A DNA stretch of 64,000 nt from Methanobacterium aggregans. Lineage in GTDB: Archaea > Methanobacteriota > Methanobacteria > Methanobacteriales > Methanobacteriaceae. Numbering within the stretch: position 1 is the stretch's first letter; each line of letters starts with the position of its first letter. A program made the position numbers and the translations under genes. Shown piece after piece: positions 56,322 to 64,000 of this stretch. Location of the stretch: positions 62,001-126,000 of the forward strand of contig NZ_JAGGLN010000003.1 in assembly GCF_017874455.1 (NCBI RefSeq), written 5' to 3'. Below the pieces are notes generated by a model. It was given only the letters and a program-made list of their open reading frames with translations, made no database searches and was not told the DNA's origin.

Positions 56322-56738
56322 TTAGAAGTACCTTCCAAGCAGGCCCTTCAGCATCTTTGCGTGCCTTCCCTCGTCACGGGAACTTTCATCAAAGAAGTCG
56401 TGGGCAGGGTCTATGTTGTTTTCCTTTGCCTTAGTTGCAGCAGCCTTTTTCTCGTTGTTGGCCATTGTTTCACCTTCAAGCATCATTTCAAGGTTTTCCT
56501 TGAGAGTCGGTTTGATGATTCCGTTCATCTCTGCGAAGTGGGCTGCATGGTCTGCTTCCTCATAGGCTATTCTTTTAAGAACCTCTGCAACCTCTGGAAG
56601 TCCGTCCCTCTGGGCCTGTCTTGCCATTGCAAGGTACATTCCAACCTCTGCACATTCTCCCTGGAAGTTTGCCTGAACCTCTTTTTCCAGCTCTGTTCCT
56701 TCTGTAATTCCCATTTCATGTTCGTTTATAATTTTCAT
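56322..56738 (-). CDS. rub: Rubrerythrin, ferritin-like domain only
   Basis: A 138-residue diiron peroxidase candidate. Iron ligands are seen in ECAEVGMYLAMARQA, YEEADHAAHFAEMNG and ESSRDEGRHAKML. The C-terminal rubredoxin domain of classical rubrerythrins is missing; the separate rubredoxin-domain protein downstream could supply it. GGAGG eight bases before the ATG fixes the start. It lies in the fprA operon; the 186-base gap to fprA holds strong stem-loops. Confidence 0.88.
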   Translation of the reverse strand: MKIINEHEMGITEGTELEKEVQANFQGECAEVGMYLAMARQAQRDGLPEVAEVLKRIAYEEADHAAHFAEMNGIIKPTLKENLEMMLEGETMANNEKKAAATKAKENNIDPAHDFFDESSRDEGRHAKMLKGLLGRYF

Positions 56739-56790
56739 AGTTTTTTCCTCCTCTTAATTTAAATAATCCGTTAATATTTTATTTTATGTA

Positions 56791-56833
56791 AGATCTGGAC
56801 GGAGATTAGTTCTGTCTTTCTCCGTCCTGATCT
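56791..56833 (-). ncRNA. Long stem-loop in rubrerythrin leader
   Basis: Arms of 15 bases, AGATCTGGACGGAGA (56791-56805) and TCTCCGTCCTGATCT (56819-56833), pair with one T-T mismatch around a 13-base loop. In the minus-strand transcript this is a GC-rich hairpin 53 bases before the rubrerythrin start. It may stabilise or process the fprA-rub transcript, or act as a leader element. Given as a structured RNA, not a proven gene. Confidence 0.45.
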
Positions 56834-56866
56834 CGGCGGTATCAATTCAGCGACTAACTGACTTTT

Positions 56867-56883
56867 TTTATCACGGTGATAAA
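56867..56883. promoter_or_regulatory. 17-base perfect palindrome between fprA and rub
   Basis: TTTATCAC-G-GTGATAAA lies 42 bases after the fprA stop. It could be an operator for an internal promoter, or a transcript-end hairpin since T runs flank it. Confidence 0.4.
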
Positions 56884-56902
56884 CGGTTTTATAAATAATT
56901 TT

Positions 56903-56921
56903 AAAGGTTTTTTTAACCTTT
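56903..56921 (-). terminator. Stem-loop directly after fprA
   Basis: AAAGGTT and AACCTTT pair around a five-base loop, four bases after the fprA stop codon. It might weaken read-through into rubrerythrin. Confidence 0.35.
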
Positions 56922-56924
56922 TAG

Positions 56925-58145
56925 TTAATCTTTTACCTTCAGAGCCATTTCTTTTCCTATGTTGTAGCAGCGTTCCAGTTCTCCCTCGTCAGGCACGTAG
57001 TAAACTTCGTAAGCATCTGAAACATCAAATCCGCATGCATCAAGGTCATCTTTGAGTTTCTGTGGCGCTCCACCTTTACCTCCCATTGATCCGAAGGTTA
57101 CTGCTGGCTTTTTACTGCCGGTTCTGTCGAAGCGGAGTCCCTGGAGGTAGTAAACTATGTCCCCAATGCTTGGGAATGGTGCGTCGTAGATGGTTGGAAT
57201 TCCAAAGGCAACGGCCTTACTGTCAAGGATGTCCTTTACGATCTCACTGCGCTCGTCTTCATGGAGGTAGTACATCTTCACGTCAAATCCTTGACTTGTG
57301 ACTCCCTCTGCAAGGGCGTGGGCCATTTTCTGTGTGGATCCGTGCATTGTGTCGTAAACTATGGTTATCTTGTCCTTGCACTCTCCTGTTGCCCAGGCAC
57401 TGTAGGCCCCTATCACCTTCATTGGGTCTGTCCACATCTGACCGTGGGCTGGTGCTATCATTTTTATCTGATCAAGAAGGCCAAGTTCTTCAACTTCCTT
57501 GAATTTTTTAAGGACCAGTTTGGATATTGGAGTTATGAGGTTTGCGTAGAACTTCTTTGTGGCATCCATCAGGACGTAATCTGGTATGTCTGTATCGTAG
57601 CGTTCGTTGAAGCACAGGTGCTGTCCGAAGGCATCGTTTGGGAAAAGTATTCCCTCTTCAGCCAGTAGGGTGAACATGCTGTCTGGCCAGTGAAGTAGGA
57701 ATGCCTCCAGGAACGCAAGGGTTTTACCTCCGAGATCCAGGGTTTCTCCTGTTTTAACTGTTACGAACTCTGCACCCTCAAGGGATGGGAAGTGTCTTTT
57801 TAGGCCTTCAACTGCTATCTCTGTGCAGTAGATTGGTGCATCCGGGAATTTCCTGTGGATTTCTGTAAGGGCTCCACTGTGGTCTTTTTCAACGTGGTTC
57901 TGTACTATGACGTCCAGTTTTAATGGTTTTCCCTCCTTCTCGAATGCGTCCTTGATCCTGCCCCACATCTGTTCAGAATGTCCAGGGTAGCAGTTGTCTA
58001 TAAGTGCCACCTTGTCATCACCAAAGACCAGGTAGGCGTTGTAGGTTGTTCCATCCAATGTGTATCCGTGGTAGGTTCTAAGATCCCAGTCAAGAACCCC
58101 TACCCAGTACACTCCATCCTTCATTTTCACTGCATCTGCTTTCAT
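56925..58145 (-). CDS. fprA: F420H2 oxidase FprA (A-type flavoprotein)
   Basis: Reduces oxygen to water with coenzyme F420H2. The 406 residues comprise a metallo-beta-lactamase-like diiron domain (1-250) with H84-x-E86-x-D88-H89 and APAHGQMW, and a flavodoxin domain from about 252 (ITIVYDTMHGSTQKMA). The ATG at 58145 has GGAGG nine bases before it; longer readings from a TTG at 58172 are rejected. It is first in the operon with rubrerythrin and the rubredoxin protein and is divergent from msvR. Confidence 0.93.
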   Translation of the reverse strand: MKADAVKMKDGVYWVGVLDWDLRTYHGYTLDGTTYNAYLVFGDDKVALIDNCYPGHSEQMWGRIKDAFEKEGKPLKLDVIVQNHVEKDHSGALTEIHRKFPDAPIYCTEIAVEGLKRHFPSLEGAEFVTVKTGETLDLGGKTLAFLEAFLLHWPDSMFTLLAEEGILFPNDAFGQHLCFNERYDTDIPDYVLMDATKKFYANLITPISKLVLKKFKEVEELGLLDQIKMIAPAHGQMWTDPMKVIGAYSAWATGECKDKITIVYDTMHGSTQKMAHALAEGVTSQGFDVKMYYLHEDERSEIVKDILDSKAVAFGIPTIYDAPFPSIGDIVYYLQGLRFDRTGSKKPAVTFGSMGGKGGAPQKLKDDLDACGFDVSDAYEVYYVPDEGELERCYNIGKEMALKVKD

Positions 58146-58221
58146 ATGTCTCATCCTCCGGTTTTTTTTCAACTATGGATCAAGGTCTTTTTCAACCCAT
58201 GACCCTCAACCAATGTAAATT

Positions 58222-58297
58222 GGTTCGTGTGTTCTCAAACTGTATGGTTGTATACGAACCATCCTATATAAACTTTACCGTTCGGATCGATACGAAC
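58222..58297. promoter_or_regulatory. MsvR-type dyads between fprA and msvR
   Basis: Three related sites: GGTTCGTGT (58222-58230), GGTTGTATACGAACC (58246-58260) and GTTCGGATCGATACGAAC (58280-58297). The last is a near-perfect 18-base dyad (TTCG...CGAA). They flank TATA-like CTATATAAA (58264-58272, plus strand) and TATATA around 58300 (usable on minus). TTCG/CGAA-type dyads are known MsvR binding sites in Methanothermobacter. Confidence 0.65.
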
Positions 58298-58341
58298 CAT
58301 TATATAGTGGAAGCCACATCATAACTAATGAGGATTTACAA

Positions 58342-59124
58342 ATGACCCAGAGAGCCCAGAACAAAAACAGCAAACCAAAGAATAAGGGATCAATAAAGAT
58401 ATTTGCAACAGAAAAGGGAGTCAACGTTATCAAAAGTCCAATCAAAGCCAAAATACTCTCAATACTGAGTGAAGGAGGTTTGAGTGCATCCAAGATCGTT
58501 GAAATGACAGGTAAATCCAAATCAACCATATCTGCCCATTTGATGGATCTCCTGGATGAGGGCATAGTTGACTACAGACCAGACCCCTCAGACAGGCGCA
58601 GGAAGATATTCTTCATCAAATCTCGATACATCGGAGACCTTGAAACTGGAAAGGAATTTGAAAAAGAAGTGGAGAGTTACCTTGAAAGGGTTACAGAATC
58701 AGGTGATCCCTTCGAATTTTTCAGGTTCGTCTTCAGAACCATAAGGGTTGCACTCATGGAGGAGGGAATCAACATCGACCCAGTACTCCACAATGCAGGT
58801 TTGAAGGTCGGTGAAACCTTTTACAAAAAATTAAAAGCTGAAGATCTTGAGAACCTCACGGAAAAAATAGCTGCATTCTGGCAGGAGAACAATCTGGGCC
58901 GTATAGAGGTTAAAAAGCTTGACCCCATTACTATAAGGGCTTACGACTGCTTCGAATGTGAAGACCTGCCCCAGATTGGAAGGTCTGCTTGTGCATTCGA
59001 CTCCGGAGTGCTTGAAGCTGTGTTTTCAGCACATTTCGGTGAGGATGTTACAGTTGAAGAGATTAAATGCTACGCTAAAGGTGATAAGTACTGCTGCTTT
59101 GTTATAGATAAGGGGGGAGAATGA
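58342..59124 (+). CDS. msvR: Redox-sensing regulator MsvR (HTH plus V4R domain)
   Basis: A 260-residue methanogen-specific regulator. Residues 25-95 are an ArsR-like winged helix (IKAKILSILSEG, SKSTISAHLMDLLDEG), and residues 120-258 a V4R domain with cysteines in DCFEC, SACAFD and KCYAKGDKYCCF that could sense redox state. In Methanothermobacter, MsvR controls itself and the divergent F420H2 oxidase operon; the same arrangement is seen here, 196 bases start to start. GAGGAT six bases before the ATG fixes the start. Confidence 0.92.
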   Translation: MTQRAQNKNSKPKNKGSIKIFATEKGVNVIKSPIKAKILSILSEGGLSASKIVEMTGKSKSTISAHLMDLLDEGIVDYRPDPSDRRRKIFFIKSRYIGDLETGKEFEKEVESYLERVTESGDPFEFFRFVFRTIRVALMEEGINIDPVLHNAGLKVGETFYKKLKAEDLENLTEKIAAFWQENNLGRIEVKKLDPITIRAYDCFECEDLPQIGRSACAFDSGVLEAVFSAHFGEDVTVEEIKCYAKGDKYCCFVIDKGGE

Positions 59125-59143
59125 TTTTTAGAGTTGATTCCCT

Positions 59144-60127
59144 TTAATGATCTTCAAAGTCGATGCCTTCAGAGTATTCTAATTCTCCACCGCACTGGCA
59201 CCTGTCAAAGTCGTCAGGTGATTCCCCTGGCTGGAGCTTGTAGTAGCCTCCACAGTTTTTGCAGACCAAGTAACCCGTTTCCACAACAGGACCATTATAT
59301 CCCTCGATGTCTTGCACCAGTTCTGGAATAGCTTTATACTTAGTTACATCCGTTTTTATTAATTTAAAAAAAGTGTTATACGCTTTGATAACATCTTCAG
59401 ATTCTACCTCCAACCGACCATCATTCACTGCACTGCAGCCAGCCAGTGTTTGTATGAAAAGATCTTCTGCTACCCTGTAATCTGTAATCCAACCTACTTC
59501 CTCTCCAAGGGGAGGATAATCCATGACGAATATTTGAATCTCACCAAAAAAATCGTTTATCTTATTGTACAAGTTTTTTGTGTTTTTATTTGACCATTTG
59601 AGCTTTTTAAGGGCTTTAAAATATTCCGCTGTCGGTTCTGGCAGTTCTTCTAACTCCACCTCATCAAAAAGATCCAAGGCAAAAATTATTCGCTCATCAA
59701 GCCTGCTAAAATAAATATTCAAAGCATCATTCCAGTCCATAGTCCTCCCAGAGAATATAACGTAGGTGTACTGAATCATCATAAAAATCGTTACCATTTG
59801 CTTGGCAGTTACTAATGAAGGCGTGAATATGGTATTGAATATACCACCAAAGTGCAAATTAGCCCGAGCAAGCTTCAAAACACGAAGACCATCCAATTCC
59901 TCCAATGTAAAAACCCTATCCAACTTAGCATAAGCCTCCTCCCTAAAGGTACGCATAAACTTCTCATAAAAACCAGATTCAACCAAACTGTATATCTCAG
60001 AGATTACACCCTGCAAACCCTCCACTTCATAATCTTCTAAAAACCTTAAAATATCATTCATATCTTCAAGAGACTTAGATTTCTCCTTATTATAAGCCCT
60101 TTTATCAAGTTTCTCTAAGATTCCCAT
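59144..60127 (-). CDS. Zinc-ribbon paralogue 1, function unknown
   Basis: A 327-residue cytoplasmic protein, mostly helical, starting MGILEKLDKRAY. The centre holds LNIYFSRLDERIIFALDLFDEVELEELPEPT, and the C-terminus ends in a zinc ribbon, LVCKNCGGYY then RCQCGGELEY. That zinc-ribbon block recurs in many Methanobacteriales proteins of otherwise different content. It is a near copy of the paralogue at 61424-62392 except in residues about 13-35 and 195-215. No enzyme motif or membrane helix is seen. It converges on msvR with 19 bases between stop codons. Confidence 0.8.
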   Translation of the reverse strand: MGILEKLDKRAYNKEKSKSLEDMNDILRFLEDYEVEGLQGVISEIYSLVESGFYEKFMRTFREEAYAKLDRVFTLEELDGLRVLKLARANLHFGGIFNTIFTPSLVTAKQMVTIFMMIQYTYVIFSGRTMDWNDALNIYFSRLDERIIFALDLFDEVELEELPEPTAEYFKALKKLKWSNKNTKNLYNKINDFFGEIQIFVMDYPPLGEEVGWITDYRVAEDLFIQTLAGCSAVNDGRLEVESEDVIKAYNTFFKLIKTDVTKYKAIPELVQDIEGYNGPVVETGYLVCKNCGGYYKLQPGESPDDFDRCQCGGELEYSEGIDFEDH

Positions 60128-60232
60128 TGCGACCCACCAATTAATAACTAATATGAATTTTATATTATTAATTTTGCAATTAAACTTGTTGATCAGGTTT
60201 GCCAGAATGTATTGCTGAATGAATCAACCTGT

Positions 60233-61162
60233 TTATTCCCTAGGATTACCTAAATACTTTAATTTCCCCCCACATTCACAAATATCTGAATATTCATCAA
60301 TAGATTCACCATATGGAAACTGATAATATGCACCACATTTTTTACAAACCAAATACGGCCCATGATCATCCAAATCTTCAATCAAATTAGGAATTGCCTT
60401 ATATTCAGTTACATCCGTTTTAATCAATTTAAAAAAAGTTTTATAAGCCTTAATAACATCTTCTGTTCTCATTCCCAAACGATTACCATTTACTGCATTA
60501 CAAGCAGTTAAGAACTGAATAAAAAAATCTTCTGTAACCCTGTACTTTGAAGGCCACTCTGTTACGGCAGGATAATTTAAAATAAAATCCATTACTTCAA
60601 ACATTAATCGTTTTAAATCATCATATAATTTTTTATCTTCCCAATAAACTCTATTTAATGCTTGAAAATATTCTGGGGTAATATCGGGTAAGTCTTCTAG
60701 ATCAATGTCATCAAAACTGTCTAAGCCAAAAATTAATAATTCATCCAACCTACTGAAATAAATATTGAGCAAATCTTCCTTTTCTAAGGGATTTTTGTGT
60801 ATATAATAAACAGATTCAATGAACGAGTACAATGTAAGTGTATCTTGGACCGTGATAATTGATTTTGTGAAAATCGTCGTGAATATGCCACCTCTCCTCA
60901 AGTTATCATGAGCAAGTATTCCCACCCTATGTTTAGGTAAATCACCCAAAAAATCAACATCCTTATCGAACTTATCATTGGACATTGTATTTATCAAAGA
61001 GTTATAAAATCCAGATTCCATCATGATTCTAACTTCAGATAGAATTTCATCCAAATCAGGAATGTTAAGGTTTTTCAAATATGTAAAAAGATTTTCCATA
61101 TCTTGTTGCCTTTTCCTTGCTCTCTTATCCAACTGCTCTTCCATTTTATCAACAATGCCCAT
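60233..61162 (-). CDS. Zinc-ribbon paralogue 2, function unknown
   Basis: A 309-residue relative of the two flanking paralogues with the same layout: start MGIVDKMEEQLDKRARKR, ESGFYNSLI, GGIFTTIFTKS, LNIYFSRLDELLIFGLDSFDDIDLEDLPDIT, EDVIKAYKTFFKLIKTDVT and a C-terminal ribbon LVCKKCGAYY with CECGGKLKY. It is much more diverged than paralogues 1 and 3 are from each other and is more AT-rich. It lies 105 bases upstream of paralogue 1. Function unknown. Confidence 0.78.
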   Translation of the reverse strand: MGIVDKMEEQLDKRARKRQQDMENLFTYLKNLNIPDLDEILSEVRIMMESGFYNSLINTMSNDKFDKDVDFLGDLPKHRVGILAHDNLRRGGIFTTIFTKSIITVQDTLTLYSFIESVYYIHKNPLEKEDLLNIYFSRLDELLIFGLDSFDDIDLEDLPDITPEYFQALNRVYWEDKKLYDDLKRLMFEVMDFILNYPAVTEWPSKYRVTEDFFIQFLTACNAVNGNRLGMRTEDVIKAYKTFFKLIKTDVTEYKAIPNLIEDLDDHGPYLVCKKCGAYYQFPYGESIDEYSDICECGGKLKYLGNPRE

Positions 61163-61353
61163 ATATCACACCTTTAACCTTAGTATTCCTCATCACGAGC
61201 TGGAGCAAAAATAAATAGTTTCTCAAAATTTTCACGTTCTGGGAGAGTAGTTAATTATTGTATTTAACAACTTGAAACTCTATTTAAAAAGGAATTTTTA
61301 ACTCATTGAAGATATTCAGAAGATTTCTAATACCATTTAAACATCTTGGATAA

Positions 61354-61429
61354 CCACCACTTCCACAGGAACTTTCATCCCCAGAAACTTCAGGAGCTTC
61401 GGGATTGAATAGTGGATCAAGGGTTAAAA
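61354..61429 (-). pseudogene. 76-base relic of the surface-protein gene
   Basis: Bases 61354-61429 align without gaps to 63115-63190 inside the surface-protein gene, in the same orientation, with about nine mismatches in 76. In that gene the segment encodes the linker after the repeat domain. Here it has no reading frame of its own, and its last bases supply the stop codon of paralogue 3. It marks a recombination joint. The rest of the 61163-61353 gap is AT-rich with no gene. Confidence 0.75.
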
Positions 61430-62392
61430 ATTATTTTTGTATTCTAATTCTCCACCGCACTGGCACCTGTCAAAGTCGTCAGGTGATTCCCCTGGCTGGA
61501 GCTTGTAGTAGCCTCCACAGTTTTTGCAGACCAAGTAACCCGTTTCCACAACAGGACCATTATATCCCTCGATGTCTTGTACCAGTTCTGGAATAGCTTT
61601 ATACTTAGTTACATCCGTTTTTATTAATTTAAAAAAAGTGTTATACGCTTTGATAACATCTTCAGGTTCTACCTCCAACCGATTATCATTCGCTGCACTG
61701 CAGCCAGCCAGTGTTTGTATGAAAAGATCTTCTGCTACCCTGTAATCTGTAATCCAACCTACTTGTTCCTCAAGAGGAGGATAATCCATTACAAACCTTT
61801 TGATCTCAAAGGTAAAATCGTTCAGTTTATTGTACAAGTTTTTTGTGTTTTTATTTGACCATTTGAGTTTTTTAAGGGCTTTAAAATATTCCGCTGTCGG
61901 TTCTGGCAGTTCTTCTAATTCCACCTCATCAAACAGATCCAAGGCAAAAATTATTCGCTCATCAAGCCTGCTAAAATAAATATTTAAAGCATCGTTCCAG
62001 TCCATAGTCCTCCCAGAGAATATGACGTAGGTGTACTGAATCATCATAAAAATCGTTACCATTTGCTTGGCAGTTACTAATGAAGGCGTGAATATGGTAT
62101 TGAATATACCGCCAAAGTGCAAATTAGCCCTAGCAAGCTTCAAAACACGAAGACCATCCAATTCCTCCAATGTAAAAACCCTATCCAGCTTAGCATAAGC
62201 CTCCTCCCGAAAGGTACGCAGAAACTTCTCATAAAAACCAGACCCAACCAAACTGTATATCTCAGAGATTACACCCTGCAAACCCTCCACTTCGCAATTT
62301 TTCAGGAACGTTAAAAGTTTATCCATATCTTCCCGTCCCATTTGACTGTCTTTTTCATAAGCTCTTTTATCCAGTTTCTCTAAGATTCCCAT
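61424..62392 (-). CDS. Zinc-ribbon paralogue 3, function unknown
   Basis: A 322-residue near copy of paralogue 1. Residues about 36-190 and the last 100 are almost identical between them, down to the DNA; the N-terminal patch (YEKDSQMGREDMDKLLTFLKNC) and a patch near 195-212 (LNDFTFEIKRFVMDYPPLEEQ) differ. The C-terminus ends EYKNNF instead of EYSEGIDFEDH, because the gene runs into the surface-gene relic. The ATG at 62392 matches the other paralogues' starts; the GTG at 62404 is rejected. Confidence 0.8.
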   Translation of the reverse strand: MGILEKLDKRAYEKDSQMGREDMDKLLTFLKNCEVEGLQGVISEIYSLVGSGFYEKFLRTFREEAYAKLDRVFTLEELDGLRVLKLARANLHFGGIFNTIFTPSLVTAKQMVTIFMMIQYTYVIFSGRTMDWNDALNIYFSRLDERIIFALDLFDEVELEELPEPTAEYFKALKKLKWSNKNTKNLYNKLNDFTFEIKRFVMDYPPLEEQVGWITDYRVAEDLFIQTLAGCSAANDNRLEVEPEDVIKAYNTFFKLIKTDVTKYKAIPELVQDIEGYNGPVVETGYLVCKNCGGYYKLQPGESPDDFDRCQCGGELEYKNNF

Positions 62393-62435
62393 TTCAACTA
62401 CCACAGTTATTTATTACTTAATTTATTTATAAGTA

Positions 62436-64000
62436 TTATCCTACTAATTTGTCCGTAGTCTCTTTCACAGGCCCCGCAATCAGGAATTTAGCAAGATCTT
62501 CTGGGTCCGGTGTTTCCTTTTTAAATATGGCTGTGCCTGCATTTATTATAGCGTTTAAAGTTCCAAGTGGATCTTTAAAAAACTGAACAATGGAAAGTGT
62601 GGCTAAAAAAATCTTAATTTCTGTGGCAGCTTTAGGGAACATTTTGCAAAGTCCCCTTCCTAAAATTTTCATACCAACGTTAGGACCCACTCCACTCATC
62701 ACTGCCGATAAACGATTAACCCATTTCCCCACAGCCGTGGTTTGAAGGATTTGATGAGATCTTTTTAATATTTGTGCTATCTGATTTGATTGTTTTACAA
62801 ATCCTAAACTTCTCAAAAGCTGGTTAAATGTAGAAGCAGCTTTTATTGATGCACTCTGAACCATCTGGAGATACTCATCGGGAATTAATCCAAACACTAT
62901 TTCAGCCCCAAAACCAATTAAAAGAGATTCCCATTCCTTTAATTCTTCATCACTTGGTTCTGAAGTTTTAAGAGGCTCAGGATTCCACTCCGGGATATTT
63001 CCATTGGTAGTTCCACTTGAAACTGCATTTCTAACACCCCGAATATCCCGAGCAAGCTGACCACCGCCCAGAACTGGAGGATTTGAAACCCCATTAGAAC
63101 CTCCTGAAGAATCACCACCAGTTCCACCTGAACTCTCATCCCCAGAAACCTCAGGAGCCTCTGTATTGAATAGTGGATCAACGGTTAAAACGTTCAAAGG
63201 ACCGTCCACAACATTTTGAGTAACAGAAAAGTCAATTTGTACCACATTATCGAGAGGGTTAAGATCCTGGAAATTCGATGAAACAACTGCCACAGTACTG
63301 CTTGACCCCCATTGAACTGCCTGCAGTACCAGTTCCAGCACAGCTGTACCCCCAGCAGGTAGTGTTCCCACATTCCAAATTCCAGAGAGTGTATAGTAGG
63401 TTCCCGGGCCGTTGCTGATTAAAAGCTTCAGATTTGATGGAGTAATATACTTAACAGTTACATCCGCAGTTTTTGGGCCTTTGTTCCATGTTTGAATGGT
63501 TAAGAGAACTGTTTCACCCAGATCAAGAACCGTTTTATTCACGATCATGTTGACCATCAGGTCTGTTCCGGATTCATTCAAGTTTCTCACAGATAAGCTG
63601 TAAACAACTGGAGACTCTAAAGCATTGAACCTTTCAAGACACATGGAAACTTCCAGATATCTGCCTTTAGGGGTTAACTGAGTTTTAACTCCATTCTGGA
63701 CGTTCTCCCACTGCGACCAGTTGCTCTGGTCGTTGGAGCTTCTGACCTTAACCGTTAACAGTGTACCCAAGGGCTCATAACATGTCCAGGTTACACGTCC
63801 CCAACATGCGTTCTCAAACCCTGAATCATGAACAACAGTCCAGGTACCCTGATCGTAGATACCATTATTTGGAGCTGTCATGCTGCCCAGTGCATCGTGA
63901 ACCCCTCCAACTACCCGTTTGGAGAGGTCAACACCGTTGATCTCAGGATCTATGCGGTGAATGTACTCACCGCTACTTTCCAAAACCCATATTTTGCCAT
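62436..64000 (-). CDS. Surface protein with DUF11-type domain, 5'-truncated by window edge
   Basis: The frame is open to the right edge (upstream residues G-K-I-W-V-L-E precede base 63983), so the N-terminal part, with any signal peptide, is missing. About 521 residues are visible: a WVLESSGEYIHRID segment like a beta-propeller repeat, a discoidin/carbohydrate-like segment (SSNDQSNWSQWENVQNG), a DUF11 adhesin-type domain (MIVNKTVLDLGETVLLTIQTWNKGPKTADV), a glycine/serine linker and a 220-residue helical C-terminal domain without clear anchor. Probably a cell-surface or exported protein. It is 43 bases upstream of paralogue 3. Confidence 0.75.
   Translation of the reverse strand, partial: GKIWVLESSGEYIHRIDPEINGVDLSKRVVGGVHDALGSMTAPNNGIYDQGTWTVVHDSGFENACWGRVTWTCYEPLGTLLTVKVRSSNDQSNWSQWENVQNGVKTQLTPKGRYLEVSMCLERFNALESPVVYSLSVRNLNESGTDLMVNMIVNKTVLDLGETVLLTIQTWNKGPKTADVTVKYITPSNLKLLISNGPGTYYTLSGIWNVGTLPAGGTAVLELVLQAVQWGSSSTVAVVSSNFQDLNPLDNVVQIDFSVTQNVVDGPLNVLTVDPLFNTEAPEVSGDESSGGTGGDSSGGSNGVSNPPVLGGGQLARDIRGVRNAVSSGTTNGNIPEWNPEPLKTSEPSDEELKEWESLLIGFGAEIVFGLIPDEYLQMVQSASIKAASTFNQLLRSLGFVKQSNQIAQILKRSHQILQTTAVGKWVNRLSAVMSGVGPNVGMKILGRGLCKMFPKAATEIKIFLATLSIVQFFKDPLGTLNAIINAGTAIFKKETPDPEDLAKFLIAGPVKETTDKLVG

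Noticed and set aside
59144..62392. The tandem paralogues as transposases or an insertion element
   Set aside because: No terminal inverted repeats, no target duplications and no catalytic DDE or tyrosine motifs were seen.

Overview
The window is a stretch of chromosome from a hydrogenotrophic methanogen of the order Methanobacteriales, most likely a Methanobacterium-type organism. The evidence is a heterodisulfide reductase A gene (hdrA), a methanogenesis marker protein 11 gene, an MsvR-type redox regulator divergent from an F420H2 oxidase operon, archaeal-type S-adenosylmethionine synthetase, RadA and a multi-OB single-chain RPA, AT-rich intergenic DNA with archaeal TATA-like boxes, strong Shine-Dalgarno sites and several TTG starts. 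No rRNA, tRNA, CRISPR array, prophage or intact insertion sequence was seen.

Layout. 1-9.2 kb: thiL (cut by the left edge), an AmmeMemoRadiSam radical SAM enzyme, a DNA alkylation repair protein, a UbiD-family decarboxylase (possibly the anhydromevalonate-phosphate enzyme of archaeal isoprenoid synthesis), a two-domain purE, a membrane glycosyltransferase and marker protein 11. 9.5-14.6 kb: ribH, a cysteine desulfurase with a tiny membrane ORF behind it, and leuB/leuD/leuC. 14.7-20.5 kb: a MarR regulator, RPA, radA, an AEC-type permease and a DUF1232 protein. 20.6-26.6 kb: hdrA, a DUF169 protein, glyA, an archaeoflavoprotein with a ferredoxin domain, and a HEAT-repeat protein. 26.6-38.7 kb: a membrane phosphodiesterase, a metallophosphoesterase, small conserved proteins, metK, ileS, purL and a SEC59-like lipid kinase.

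38.8-46.1 kb is a transporter block, all on the minus strand: two ABC-2 type permeases, one NatA-like ATPase, a MacB/LolD-type ATPase-permease pair, a small XRE regulator with a membrane partner, and a CadD-type exporter. Two arrays of regularly spaced short repeats, which look like operators, lie between these genes. 46.6-49.1 kb holds moeA and an M50 protease. 49.2-54 kb holds two minus-strand clusters: a DsrE/F/H-like sulfur-relay set with an Fe-S protein and a zinc-ribbon protein, and an arsenic set (arsM, arsR, DGC protein).

54-59.1 kb is an oxygen-defence locus: NADH-oxidase-like flavoprotein, rubredoxin-fusion protein, rubrerythrin, F420H2 oxidase and the divergent regulator msvR, with dyad sites between msvR and fprA. 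59.1-64 kb is accessory: three paralogous proteins of unknown function with a C-terminal zinc ribbon, a 76-bp relic of a surface-protein gene, and a large surface protein cut by the right edge. The paralogues, the relic and the sequence mosaicism show recent local duplication and gene conversion.

The best candidates for undescribed biology are the paralogue/surface-protein array, the DsrEFH-Fe-S-zinc-ribbon operon, and the 23-bp-periodic operator array next to the XRE/membrane-protein pair.
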